DNA of 64,000 bases, from assembly GCA_016721465.1 (NCBI GenBank), contig JADKIA010000031.1, forward strand, positions 62,001 through 126,000. The letters are read 5' to 3'. Below, piece by piece: positions 48,730 to 57,063 of the stretch; position 1 is the stretch's first letter; the number at the start of each line of letters is the position of its first letter. The DNA is from Ideonella sp. Its GTDB lineage: Bacteria; Pseudomonadota; Gammaproteobacteria; Burkholderiales; Burkholderiaceae_C. Position numbers and translations under genes: made by a program. Under the pieces are notes generated by a model. The model saw nothing but the letters and a program-made list of their open reading frames with translations, was not told the DNA's origin and ran no database searches.

Positions 48730-50748
48730 GTGGAGTACTTCGTTACGGGCGGTACCGGCTTCATCGGCCGCTTCCTGGTGCAGCGCCTGCTGGCACGTGG
48801 CGGCACGGTGCACGTGCTGGTGCGCGAGGGCTCGCAGCCCCGCTTCGACCAACTGCGCGCGCGCCATCCGGACGCCGCGGACCGGCTGTTTGCCGTGTCC
48901 GGAGACCTGGAGCAGCCCGCGCTCGGCCTGGCCAAGGCCGACATCGAGCGGCTGCGCAGCCGCATCGCACATTTCTTTCATGTGGCGGCGATCTACGACA
49001 TGGAGGCCAGCGCTGCGCGCCAGCGGGTGGCCAACATCGAGGGCACCCGCCACGCCGTGCAGTGCGCCCGGGCGCTGTCCGCGGCGTGCTTTCACCATGT
49101 CAGCTCGATCGCGGTGGCGGGGCTCTACGACGGCAGCTTCAGCGAAGACATGTTCGAGGAGGCCGGCGAGCTGGTGCATCCGTACTTCGAGACCAAGCAT
49201 GAATCCGAGGCGGTGGTGCGCCGCGAATGCAGCCTGCCCTGGCGCATCTACCGGCCGGCGTCGGTGGTCGGCCACTCGCAGACCGGCGAGATCGACAAGA
49301 TCGACGGGCCCTACTACGCCTTCAAGCTGCTGCAGAAGATGCGCCGCCTGCTGCCGCCGTGGTTCCCGCTGATGGGCTTCGACTCGGGGCGTTTCAACAT
49401 CGTGCCGGTGGACTACGTGGTCGCGGCCATGGACTACCTGGCGCACCAGGGCGGCCTGGACGGCGAGTGCTTCCACCTGACCAATCCCGAGCACTACACC
49501 AGTGGCGAGATGATGAACATCTTTGCCGATGCGGCACATGCCCCGCGCTTCGCGCTACGGCTGGACAGCAAGGTCTTCAGCTTCATGCCTTCGGGCCTGG
49601 CCTCGCTGCTGGCCAAGCTGCCGCCGGTCAAGCGCATGATTTCCAGCCTGATGGGCAGCATGGGCATGCCCAGTGGCGCGGCGGCGCTGTTCAACTGGAA
49701 CACCCGCTTCGAGAGCCGCATGACGCGCAAGGCGCTCAAGGGCAGCGGAATCGAGGTGCCCAAGCTCGAGCACTACGCCCATCGCCTGTGGGACTACTGG
49801 GAGCGCAACCTCGATCCCGACCTGTTCGTCGACCGCTCGCTGGAAGGCAACGTTCGCGACAAGCTGGTGATCATCACCGGCGGCGGCACGGGCATCGGCC
49901 TGGCCGCCGCGCGGCGCCTGGCTGGCGCCGGCGCGATCGTGGTCATCGCCGGGCGCCGGCTGGACAAGCTGCAGGAGGCGCAGCTGGCGATCCGCGCCGC
50001 CGGCGGCACCTGCCATGTGCATGCCTGCGACCTGTCCGATCTGGCCGCCGCCGATGCCTTCGTTGCCGCGGTGCTGGCCGAGCATGGTCGGGTCGACATC
50101 CTGATCAACAACGCCGGGCGCTCGATCCGGCGCGCGATCGAGCACTCGTACGATCGATTCCACGACTACGAGCGCACGATCCAGATCAACTACTTCGCGC
50201 CGATGCGACTGGCGCTGCGCGTGCTGCCTGGCATGAGCGAGCGACGCAGCGGCCACGTCATCAACATCTCGTCGATGGGCGTGCTTGGTCCGCCGGCGCG
50301 CTTCTCGGCCTACGTGGCCTCGAAGTCGGCCCTCGAAGGCTGGACGCGCTGCGCCGAGGTGGAGTACGCCAACCGCAAGGTGCACTTCACCAACATCAAC
50401 ATGCCGCTGGTGCGTACGCCGATGATCGGGCCGACCAAGGTCTACGACTATGCCCCGGCGCTCACGCCCGAGGAGGCCGCCGAGATGGTGGTCGATGCAG
50501 TGATCCACAAGCCCAGCCGCGTGGCCACCGACATGGGCCGCTTCCAGCAGGTGTGGAACCTGATCTCGCCCAAGTCCTACGCCAGTTCGATGAACGGCAT
50601 GTTCCGCATGTTCGACGAGCCGGTGGCCGAGCGTCCGCGCTCGGCGCTGACCGATGGCCGCGAGGCCGGGCCCACCGCCGAACCCGGCCGCGAGCCCAGC
50701 AGCGAGCAGGTGGCGCTGGCCGCATTGATGAAGGGCGTGCACTACTGA
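48730..50748 (+). CDS. Two-domain fatty acyl-CoA reductase (Marinobacter FAR type)
   Basis: A 672-residue fusion of two SDR domains. The N-terminal extended SDR (YFVTGGTGFIGRFLVQRLLA, HVSSIAVAGLYDG, HPYFETKHESEAVV, IYRPASVVGHSQTGE) covers about residues 1-365. The linker LWDYWERNLDPDLFVDRSLE leads to a C-terminal classical SDR (VIITGGGTGIGLAAARRLAG, NNAGRSIRRAIEHSYDRFHD, ISSMGVLG, YVASKSALEGW). It agrees block for block with the 661-residue Marinobacter reductase Maqu_2220 as I recall it, which converts fatty acyl-CoA to fatty alcohol by two NADPH-dependent steps. GTG 48730 is the start. It provides the alcohol that WS/DGAT enzymes esterify. Confidence 0.9.
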   Translation: MEYFVTGGTGFIGRFLVQRLLARGGTVHVLVREGSQPRFDQLRARHPDAADRLFAVSGDLEQPALGLAKADIERLRSRIAHFFHVAAIYDMEASAARQRVANIEGTRHAVQCARALSAACFHHVSSIAVAGLYDGSFSEDMFEEAGELVHPYFETKHESEAVVRRECSLPWRIYRPASVVGHSQTGEIDKIDGPYYAFKLLQKMRRLLPPWFPLMGFDSGRFNIVPVDYVVAAMDYLAHQGGLDGECFHLTNPEHYTSGEMMNIFADAAHAPRFALRLDSKVFSFMPSGLASLLAKLPPVKRMISSLMGSMGMPSGAAALFNWNTRFESRMTRKALKGSGIEVPKLEHYAHRLWDYWERNLDPDLFVDRSLEGNVRDKLVIITGGGTGIGLAAARRLAGAGAIVVIAGRRLDKLQEAQLAIRAAGGTCHVHACDLSDLAAADAFVAAVLAEHGRVDILINNAGRSIRRAIEHSYDRFHDYERTIQINYFAPMRLALRVLPGMSERRSGHVINISSMGVLGPPARFSAYVASKSALEGWTRCAEVEYANRKVHFTNINMPLVRTPMIGPTKVYDYAPALTPEEAAEMVVDAVIHKPSRVATDMGRFQQVWNLISPKSYASSMNGMFRMFDEPVAERPRSALTDGREAGPTAEPGREPSSEQVALAALMKGVHY

Positions 50749-50761
50749 GTGCAGCACACGC

Positions 50762-52084
50762 ATGAGCTCATTCGACTTCCGGCCCCTGCGCCGTCCCTGC
50801 CTGCAGGTGGCCCTGGCGCTTGCCGGTGCCCTGCTGATCGGGGTGGCCGACGCCCCTGCACAGACGCCACCTGCTGCACTCGACCCGACGCGACTGATGC
50901 AGGGCTTCCCGCCGCCGCCAGAGTATCGGGTGCACATCGGCAACTGGCAGCAGTGGCCGCAGAAGATCTGGTCGTTCCAGCACACGCGCGAGCTGTTCCC
51001 CACGCGGCGCCTGGCGCCCTCCGGCCCGGTGTGGGTGCTGCCCGAGGCGCGCCAATCGCTCGACGCGCTGGCGGTGGGCACGTCCGAGGCGCCGCAGACC
51101 TGGTTGCAGATGCTGGCGGCCACGCACACCGATGCGGCGCTGGTGCTGCACCGCGGCCGCATCGTCGAGGAGCGCTACTTCAACGGCATGGCGCCAGCCA
51201 CGCCACACCTGATGTTCTCGGCCACCAAGTCGATGGTCGGCTTGATGGCGGCGGCGCTGATTGCCGAAGACCGGCTCGACCCGCAGGCCCGTGTGGCCAC
51301 GCTGCTGCCCGAGCTGGCCGCCAGCGCCTGGGCCGATGCCACCGTGCGCCAGGTGCTGGACATGACCGACGGCGTGCGCTTCACCGAGGTCTACACCGAC
51401 CCGCGTTCGGACATCTTCGCCTACATCGGCGCCATGGGCTGGGCGCCCGAGCTGAAGAAGGTCGGCGCGCCAGAGGGCATCCAGTCCATGCTGGGCACGC
51501 TCATGGGCCTGCACGACGAGCCGCGCGGCACGGCCTTTCGCTACCGTTCGCCGGCCACCGACGTAGCCGCCTGGATCGCCGCCCGCGCGGCTGGCCAGTC
51601 GCTCAGCGACTGGGTGCAGCAGCGGCTGTGGGGCCCGCTGGGCATGGAGCACGAGGGCAACTTGATGCTCGACCCGATCGGCACCGAGGTGTCGTTTGCC
51701 GGCATGAGCGCCAGCCTGCGCGACATGGGCCGCATCGGCCAGATGCTGCTGCAGAAAGGACGCGTCCAGGATCGGCAGCTGATCCCCGCCGGCGTGGCCG
51801 AGGAATTGGCGCAAGGGGGAGATGTGCGTGCCTTCGCTGCCGCCGGCATCGCGCATCGCCAGGGCTGGTCGTACCGCAGCCAGTGGTGGGTGCATCCGCA
51901 GCCGCCGCGGTTCTTTGCGGCCATGGGCGCCTTTGGCCAGCGCATCGTGGTGCTGCCCGAGGCCGAGATCGTGGTGGTACTGCTGGGCAGCCACCCGCAA
52001 CCGGTCAGTGCGCTGATCGATCCCTCGCAGGTGCGCGCCTTTGCCGCGCTGGATGCGCTGCTCAACCCGAAGGCCAAGCCATGA
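50762..52084 (+). CDS. Secreted serine hydrolase, beta-lactamase/NylB-like family
   Basis: A 440-residue protein with an N-terminal signal (through about residue 34). It has the class-C beta-lactamase fold with SxxK at Ser153-Lys156 (MFSATKSMVG) and YRS as the YxN-like element (FRYRSPATD). GAFGQRIVVLPEAEIVVVLL is near the C-terminus. Relatives include 6-aminohexanoate-dimer hydrolase and esterases. It follows the acyl-CoA reductase by 13 bases and overlaps the MFS gene (ATGA at 52081-52084). An extracytoplasmic esterase or amidase that frees a substrate for the linked transporter is plausible. Confidence 0.85.
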   Translation: MSSFDFRPLRRPCLQVALALAGALLIGVADAPAQTPPAALDPTRLMQGFPPPPEYRVHIGNWQQWPQKIWSFQHTRELFPTRRLAPSGPVWVLPEARQSLDALAVGTSEAPQTWLQMLAATHTDAALVLHRGRIVEERYFNGMAPATPHLMFSATKSMVGLMAAALIAEDRLDPQARVATLLPELAASAWADATVRQVLDMTDGVRFTEVYTDPRSDIFAYIGAMGWAPELKKVGAPEGIQSMLGTLMGLHDEPRGTAFRYRSPATDVAAWIAARAAGQSLSDWVQQRLWGPLGMEHEGNLMLDPIGTEVSFAGMSASLRDMGRIGQMLLQKGRVQDRQLIPAGVAEELAQGGDVRAFAAAGIAHRQGWSYRSQWWVHPQPPRFFAAMGAFGQRIVVLPEAEIVVVLLGSHPQPVSALIDPSQVRAFAALDALLNPKAKP

Positions 52085-53358
52085 CCCGGCCCGCCGGCAC
52101 CCGCCTGACGCTCATCGTGCTGACCCTCATCGCCACGGTGCAGTTCTTCGACCGCGCGCTGATGGTGGTGATCCTTGAGCCGATCAAGCGCGAGTTCGCG
52201 CTCAGCGATTCGCAGCTGGGCGTCTTTGCCGGCCTGAGCTATGCCGCAGCCTTCGCGCTGGCCGGCATCCCGCTGGGCCGACTGGCCGATCGCACGCACC
52301 GTCGCAACCTGCTGGCCGGCCTGCTGGCGTTGTGGGCGGCGATGGTGGCGCTGGCGGGCAGCGCGGGCCAGTTCGCCACGTTGCTGGCCGCGCGCATCGG
52401 CATCGGCGCGATGGACGCCGGTGGCCAGCCCTGCTCGGTGTCGATGATCGCCGACCTGTACCCGCCTCAGCGCCGCGCCTCGGCGGTGGCGGTGTTCTAT
52501 GTCGGCGTGCCACTGGGCATGGCCGCGGGCTTCATGGCCGGCGGCATGCTGGCGGCCAGCCACGGCTGGCGCACGGCCCTGTTGGTGGCCGCGGCGCCGG
52601 GTTTCGCGTTGGCGCTGGCGTTGCTGGTGCTGGTGCGCGAGCCGCTGCGCGGGGGCAGCGAGGGCGTGCAGGCCAACGACGACCACACGCTGCCGCACCA
52701 GGCCTTGCCGCTGCTCACCACACTGGGCTTCATGCACAGCCAGCGCTCGCTGATGAACCTGATCGCCGCGTCGGTGCTGGTCACCGCGTCGTCGTCGGCC
52801 ATGATGTCGTGGATCGGCTCGCTGCTGATCCGCAGCCACGGGCTGTCGCTGCAGCAGGTGGGCCTGGTCACGGCGCTGTGCATGGGCGGCTTCGGTGCCG
52901 TGGGCACGCTGGTGTTTGGCCAACTTGCCGACCGCGTGGGCGCCCACGACATGCGCGCCCAGCCGCGCCTCATGGCGCTGGGTGCGCTGCTCATCGGTGT
53001 GTTCGGCAGCGCGGTGTGCCTGTGGCCTGGCGTGGTGGGCGCCGCCGTGGCGCTTGCGCTGTTCGCCGGCTGCGTGGCCGGCCTGAACGGGCCGACCTAT
53101 GCCTTGTCTCAAACCCTGGTCAAGCTGCGCATGCGCGGCACCTCGATGTCGGTATTGGTGGTGCTGCTCAACCTGATCGGCGTGGGCGTGGGCCCCACGC
53201 TGGCCGGACTGCTCAGCGATGTCTTCGCCGCCCGCTTCGGTGCCGACTCGGTGCGCTGGGCCATGGTGTGCGTGCTGACGGCCAACCTGCCCGCGGTGGT
53301 ACTGTTCTGGCGCGCCGGCCGAACCATCCGCGACGACATCGAGCGCGCCCGCGCCTGA
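52081..53358 (+). CDS. MFS transporter
   Basis: A 425-residue MFS permease, paralogous to the one at 47256-48533. Both carry FDR or MDR in helix 1, GRLADRxxRR in loop 2-3 and SMIADLYPPQxR in helix 5. Here these read VQFFDRALMVVILEPIK, GRLADRTHRRNLLAG and SVSMIADLYPPQRRASA. Twelve helices are predicted. Translationally coupled to the serine hydrolase and 42 bases before the sulfatase, it probably imports a product of those periplasmic hydrolases. Confidence 0.9.
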   Translation: MTRPAGTRLTLIVLTLIATVQFFDRALMVVILEPIKREFALSDSQLGVFAGLSYAAAFALAGIPLGRLADRTHRRNLLAGLLALWAAMVALAGSAGQFATLLAARIGIGAMDAGGQPCSVSMIADLYPPQRRASAVAVFYVGVPLGMAAGFMAGGMLAASHGWRTALLVAAAPGFALALALLVLVREPLRGGSEGVQANDDHTLPHQALPLLTTLGFMHSQRSLMNLIAASVLVTASSSAMMSWIGSLLIRSHGLSLQQVGLVTALCMGGFGAVGTLVFGQLADRVGAHDMRAQPRLMALGALLIGVFGSAVCLWPGVVGAAVALALFAGCVAGLNGPTYALSQTLVKLRMRGTSMSVLVVLLNLIGVGVGPTLAGLLSDVFAARFGADSVRWAMVCVLTANLPAVVLFWRAGRTIRDDIERARA

Positions 53359-53400
53359 TCCGCTCCCTTGCCCTGACCCCCAACGCCGGAAGGACTTTCC

Positions 53401-54945
53401 ATGACGTTTTACGAGCGCATCGCCCGGATCTTGGTGGCCGCGGCCGCCGCCTTGCTCTTGGCCGCGCACGCCGATGCCCAATCCGTCAAGGCGTCGGTCA
53501 AGCCGCCCAACATCCTGGTCATCATGGCCGACGACATTGGCCCCAGCAACGTGGCGATGTACAGCCACGGCCTGATGGTGCCCACGCCGAACATCGACCG
53601 CATTGGCCGCGAAGGCCTGCTGTTCACCGACCACTACGCGCAGCCCAGTTGCACGCCCGGCAGGGCCGCCTTCGTCACCGGGCAGTTGCCCATCCGCACG
53701 GGCCTGACCACCGTCGGACTGCCAGGCTCGCCGATCGGACTGGACGCGCGCGACCCGACCCTGGCCGAGGTGCTCAAGCCCCTGGGCTACCGCACCGGAC
53801 AGTTCGGCAAGAACCACCTGGGCGACCGCAACAACCACCTGCCCACGGTGCATGGCTTCGACGAGTTCTTCGGCAACCTCTACCACCTCAACACCGAAGA
53901 GGAGCCTGAGCTAAGCATGTGGTCGAAGGACCCCGGCTTCAATCAGCGTTACCGTCCACGCGGTGTGCTCGACTGCATGGCCACCGAGTCCGACAACCCC
54001 ACGCCGGGCGACTCGAGGTTCGGTCCCTGGGGCCGGCAACGCTGCACGGACACCGGGCCATTGACGGTCAAACGCATGGAAACCGTCGACGACGAGTTCG
54101 TCGATCGCACCAAGCGCTTCATCACGCAGTCGCAGCGATCCGGTCAACCCTTCTTTGCATGGGTTAACACCACTCGAATGCACATCTACACGCATCTCAA
54201 GCCCGAGTCGCGCCACCTTGCCAGCGCCATCTCGTCGGAATTCGATGTCTTCGGCAGCGGCATGATGGAACACGACGGGCATGTGGGCCAACTGTTGAAA
54301 CTGCTTGACGACCTGAAGATCAGCGATGACACGATCGTCATCTACACCAGCGACAACGGTGCAATGAGTGCATGGTGGCCCGACGGCGGGACCACCCCGT
54401 TCCGGGGCCAGAAGGCCACGACCTGGGAAGGCGGCGTGCGCGTGCCGATGCTGCTGCGCTGGCCGGCGCGCGTGGCCAAGGGCCGCGTCAGCAACGACAT
54501 CCAGACCCACGAGGATCTGTTCACCACCCTGGCAGCAGCCGCTGGGGCGGGCGACGTGGCCACGCGCCTGCGCGAATCACACAAGGTCTACATCGACGGC
54601 GTCGACAACCTGGCGCACTGGACCCAGGCCGGCGCACCCTCAAAGCGCACCAGCGTCATCTACTACAACGATTCCGAGATCGCTGCCGTGCGCATCGGAC
54701 CGTGGAAGTCCCACATCAAGGTGCGAGAAGGCTTCTTCGACTTCCTGCAGCCCAGCACCTTGGTGTTCAACCTGCGCATGGATCCGTACGAGCAACATGG
54801 GGGCCAGAAGTCCAACGACCTGGCCATGCGCATGGGCGTGGCCTTCGGTGGTCATGTCTACGACCTGGTGGGGGCGCATCTGGCCACACTCAAGCAGTTT
54901 CCGCCGCGGCAGAAGGGCGGCACGCTGACGGTCAAGACGCAGTAG
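53401..54945 (+). CDS. Secreted Cys-type sulfatase
   Basis: A 514-residue arylsulfatase-family protein with a signal peptide (about residues 1-27, cleaved after ADAQ). The formylglycine motif CxPxR is CTPGR at Cys84-Arg88, and the metal site begins at Asp44-Asp45 (MADDIGPSN). KNHLGDRN, DNGAMSAWWPDGG and GQKATTWEGGVRVPMLLRWP are other family blocks. The Cys needs a formylglycine-generating enzyme, which is not in this window. In a steroid-degrading locus, removal of sulfate from steroid or bile-acid sulfates is an appealing role but only inferred. A hairpin terminator follows. Confidence 0.92.
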   Translation: MTFYERIARILVAAAAALLLAAHADAQSVKASVKPPNILVIMADDIGPSNVAMYSHGLMVPTPNIDRIGREGLLFTDHYAQPSCTPGRAAFVTGQLPIRTGLTTVGLPGSPIGLDARDPTLAEVLKPLGYRTGQFGKNHLGDRNNHLPTVHGFDEFFGNLYHLNTEEEPELSMWSKDPGFNQRYRPRGVLDCMATESDNPTPGDSRFGPWGRQRCTDTGPLTVKRMETVDDEFVDRTKRFITQSQRSGQPFFAWVNTTRMHIYTHLKPESRHLASAISSEFDVFGSGMMEHDGHVGQLLKLLDDLKISDDTIVIYTSDNGAMSAWWPDGGTTPFRGQKATTWEGGVRVPMLLRWPARVAKGRVSNDIQTHEDLFTTLAAAAGAGDVATRLRESHKVYIDGVDNLAHWTQAGAPSKRTSVIYYNDSEIAAVRIGPWKSHIKVREGFFDFLQPSTLVFNLRMDPYEQHGGQKSNDLAMRMGVAFGGHVYDLVGAHLATLKQFPPRQKGGTLTVKTQ

Positions 54946-54972
54946 CCGGCTTGCCCGAAGGACCTGATGGAT

Positions 54973-54993
54973 GGCGGCCTCGACCAGGCCGCC
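54973..54993. terminator. Strong hairpin between convergent sulfatase and barrel genes
   Basis: GGCGGCCT-CGACC-AGGCCGCC: a perfect 8-base-pair GC-rich stem with a 5-base loop, followed by TATTT on the plus strand. It lies 27 bases after the sulfatase stop and touches the stop codon of the convergent outer-membrane protein gene. Confidence 0.7.
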
Positions 54994-56276
54994 TATTTGA
55001 AGTGATAGGCCGCGACCAGCTGCACGATGCGCTTGTCCGGGTACAGCCCATACTCACTGAACGCACGGCCGGCGTGTTGTTGCCACTGCAGGGCCAGATC
55101 GACGTTGCTCCAGTGGTAGCGCAGCTCGGCCCAGGCCAAATGGCTGTGATCGTTGGCATTCACGCGCACGAACCCGGTGAGCTCCATGCCCTTCATGCCG
55201 AAATCACGTTGCGTCACATACGCGAGATAGGCGCGTCGCGAGGCGAGTTCCTGCAGGCGCTGTGCTTCGATCAGGTAAGTGGGCAGCGCCCCTGGATTGC
55301 CCGCGCTGGTGCGGTTCCAGCTGGCCTGGTCCAGCGCCATGCCATTGAATTGCAATTCGCCGGTGATCGACAGCTTGCCGGCGGTCGTATAGGTCAGGCC
55401 GGTGGCCAGCTTGTGGCCGCTGCGCGTGCTGCCAGTCGTTCCCCAGGCCTGCGAGGCGAGACTGGGGCCCTTGGCATACGACCATTCGGCATGCGCCACT
55501 GCGGCATCGCTCACCAGCGCCGTGACGCTGGCGCCCGGTTGCGCATCCGAGCCGGGCTCCTTGTAGAGCAAGACTTGCCCGCTGAGGCGCTCGGACAATT
55601 GCTGGCTGGCCGTCAAGAGCACGCGATTGCGATGGTTGGTGGCGCCAAGGTCGAGGTTGAGCGCCTGCCGGCTGGGCTCATCGGCCAACTTGGGCGACAG
55701 CGCGATGGCCATCGAGCCGCCCTGCCACAGCTGCTGGGCACGCAAGGCCACGGTGCCAAGGCGGTTTTCCCGCAGCGCAAACGGGTTGACGCTGGTGACG
55801 CTGCGCACTGCACCGTCGCGGAAGAAGTCCGTCGGGTTGTAGCCGTAGCCCGGGCCGAAGCGCAGGTTGATTCGACCCAGGTCGACCACGGTATCGGCAC
55901 CGTTGCTTTCCCAGCTGACGTAAGCCTCGCGCAGGCTGTTCAGCGTGTCGGCCATGCCCCCATCGGCGGGGCGGACGTGGTCGAGGCGGTCAGACAACAC
56001 CAAACGCCAGCCCGGCGCCAGCTTGCTGGCGAGGTACAGGTCGACCGAAGCGCGACGAAGGTTTCGCGAGCCGTTCGCATAGCGCTGCTCGGCGTTGCCA
56101 AGACCGCCTTCGAAGAACAGCTTGGCGGATCCAGCGGACGACTTGGCCGCATCGACCGGCGCACTCTTGAGGTCCAGCGCACCAAGATCGGTCTCATCGG
56201 CGGCCCACGCAGGCAAAGCGGCCACGAGGGCCGCTGAGGTCATACCACAAAGCACGAGTCGGGGTGCAAGGCGCAC
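54993..56276 (-). CDS. Outer-membrane beta-barrel protein
   Basis: A 427-residue protein with a signal peptide (about residues 1-26, ending LPAWA). Predicted amphipathic strands fill the rest: SVDLYLASKLAPGWRLVLSD, VDLGRINLRFGPGYGYNP, MELTGFVRVNANDHSHLAW and the final VQLVAAYHFK. I do not recognise a named family, but layout and neighbours resemble DUF1302-type porins. GTG 56276 is chosen as start because GGAG lies seven bases upstream; it begins four bases after the LolA-like stop. It is the last gene of the operon starting at 59192. Confidence 0.8.
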   Translation of the reverse strand: MRLAPRLVLCGMTSAALVAALPAWAADETDLGALDLKSAPVDAAKSSAGSAKLFFEGGLGNAEQRYANGSRNLRRASVDLYLASKLAPGWRLVLSDRLDHVRPADGGMADTLNSLREAYVSWESNGADTVVDLGRINLRFGPGYGYNPTDFFRDGAVRSVTSVNPFALRENRLGTVALRAQQLWQGGSMAIALSPKLADEPSRQALNLDLGATNHRNRVLLTASQQLSERLSGQVLLYKEPGSDAQPGASVTALVSDAAVAHAEWSYAKGPSLASQAWGTTGSTRSGHKLATGLTYTTAGKLSITGELQFNGMALDQASWNRTSAGNPGALPTYLIEAQRLQELASRRAYLAYVTQRDFGMKGMELTGFVRVNANDHSHLAWAELRYHWSNVDLALQWQQHAGRAFSEYGLYPDKRIVQLVAAYHFK

Positions 56277-56280
56277 AGCG

Positions 56281-57051
56281 CTACTCCGGTTGAAAGCGAG
56301 GCAGGTAGTCGCGGTGAAACCATGCCTGCGGGATCGATGGGGTCGCCCAATCCGAAAACCGCATCAAGGTAACCGATTGTGGATTGAGGCCGTCGATGAT
56401 AACGGTCTCGGTTGGCCGCTCGCGGCCCAGCTGCTGCTGGTAACGGCGGTAATACACGGTCTTGAGCAGGCGGCCGGATTCGGCGAAGAACTTGCCTTTG
56501 ATGGGGCGGGTGGTTTCGGCGTCGATCCAGAATTCAACCGTTGCATATGTTGCAGAAGCTGAGGACGCTGTCAAACCAAGCCTATAGGCTTTGCGACTAC
56601 GCCGCTCGCCGTCGACGACTTCTTCCTCTGAAAGCAGTTTTGCGCGATAGTCTTTGGCCAAGTTCACCGTCACTACATCGCCATTGGACGCCTGTCCCAT
56701 CAGGCGTTGTTGAGGCGACAGTCGAACACTGGCCTTGGTGCTGGGGTCGTAGAACCAAAGGTCGTCACCATTTCGCAGCATCAACTTACCAGCGTCGCGC
56801 GCAGGTTGAGCGAAGCTCACCAAACTGGCGAACTGACCGTTGGCATCATTTGCTCTCGAATAGGTTCGAAGTGTGCTTGCGTCCACTTGTTTGCCGTTTT
56901 CGAACTCGGTAAGCGCAACTACCACGCTGAATGGTCGACCTGGGTTGCGAATAGCATCTGTCGCTCTGAGCAACTCCTGCGCGTCGGGCGCAGCCAAAGC
57001 CAGAATTGGAGCTAGCGATGCAATGACCAAGAGGTGCGCAAGCGTTTTCAT
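56281..57051 (-). CDS. Outer-membrane lipoprotein-sorting (LolA-like) protein
   Basis: A 256-residue periplasmic protein with signal peptide (about residues 1-21). Its LolA/LolB-like half-barrel features are SLVSFAQPARDAGKLMLRNG, DDLWFYDPSTKASVRLSPQQ, RLMGQASNGDVVTVNLAKDY and a C-terminal KTVYYRRYQQQLGRERPTE. Proteins of this group (COG2834-like) accompany FtsX-type ABC transporters and RND pumps and probably carry a lipid or lipoprotein across the periplasm. It is 12 bases after the permease gene. Confidence 0.85.
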   Translation of the reverse strand: MKTLAHLLVIASLAPILALAAPDAQELLRATDAIRNPGRPFSVVVALTEFENGKQVDASTLRTYSRANDANGQFASLVSFAQPARDAGKLMLRNGDDLWFYDPSTKASVRLSPQQRLMGQASNGDVVTVNLAKDYRAKLLSEEEVVDGERRSRKAYRLGLTASSASATYATVEFWIDAETTRPIKGKFFAESGRLLKTVYYRRYQQQLGRERPTETVIIDGLNPQSVTLMRFSDWATPSIPQAWFHRDYLPRFQPE

Positions 57052-57063
57052 AGTATTGAATAG

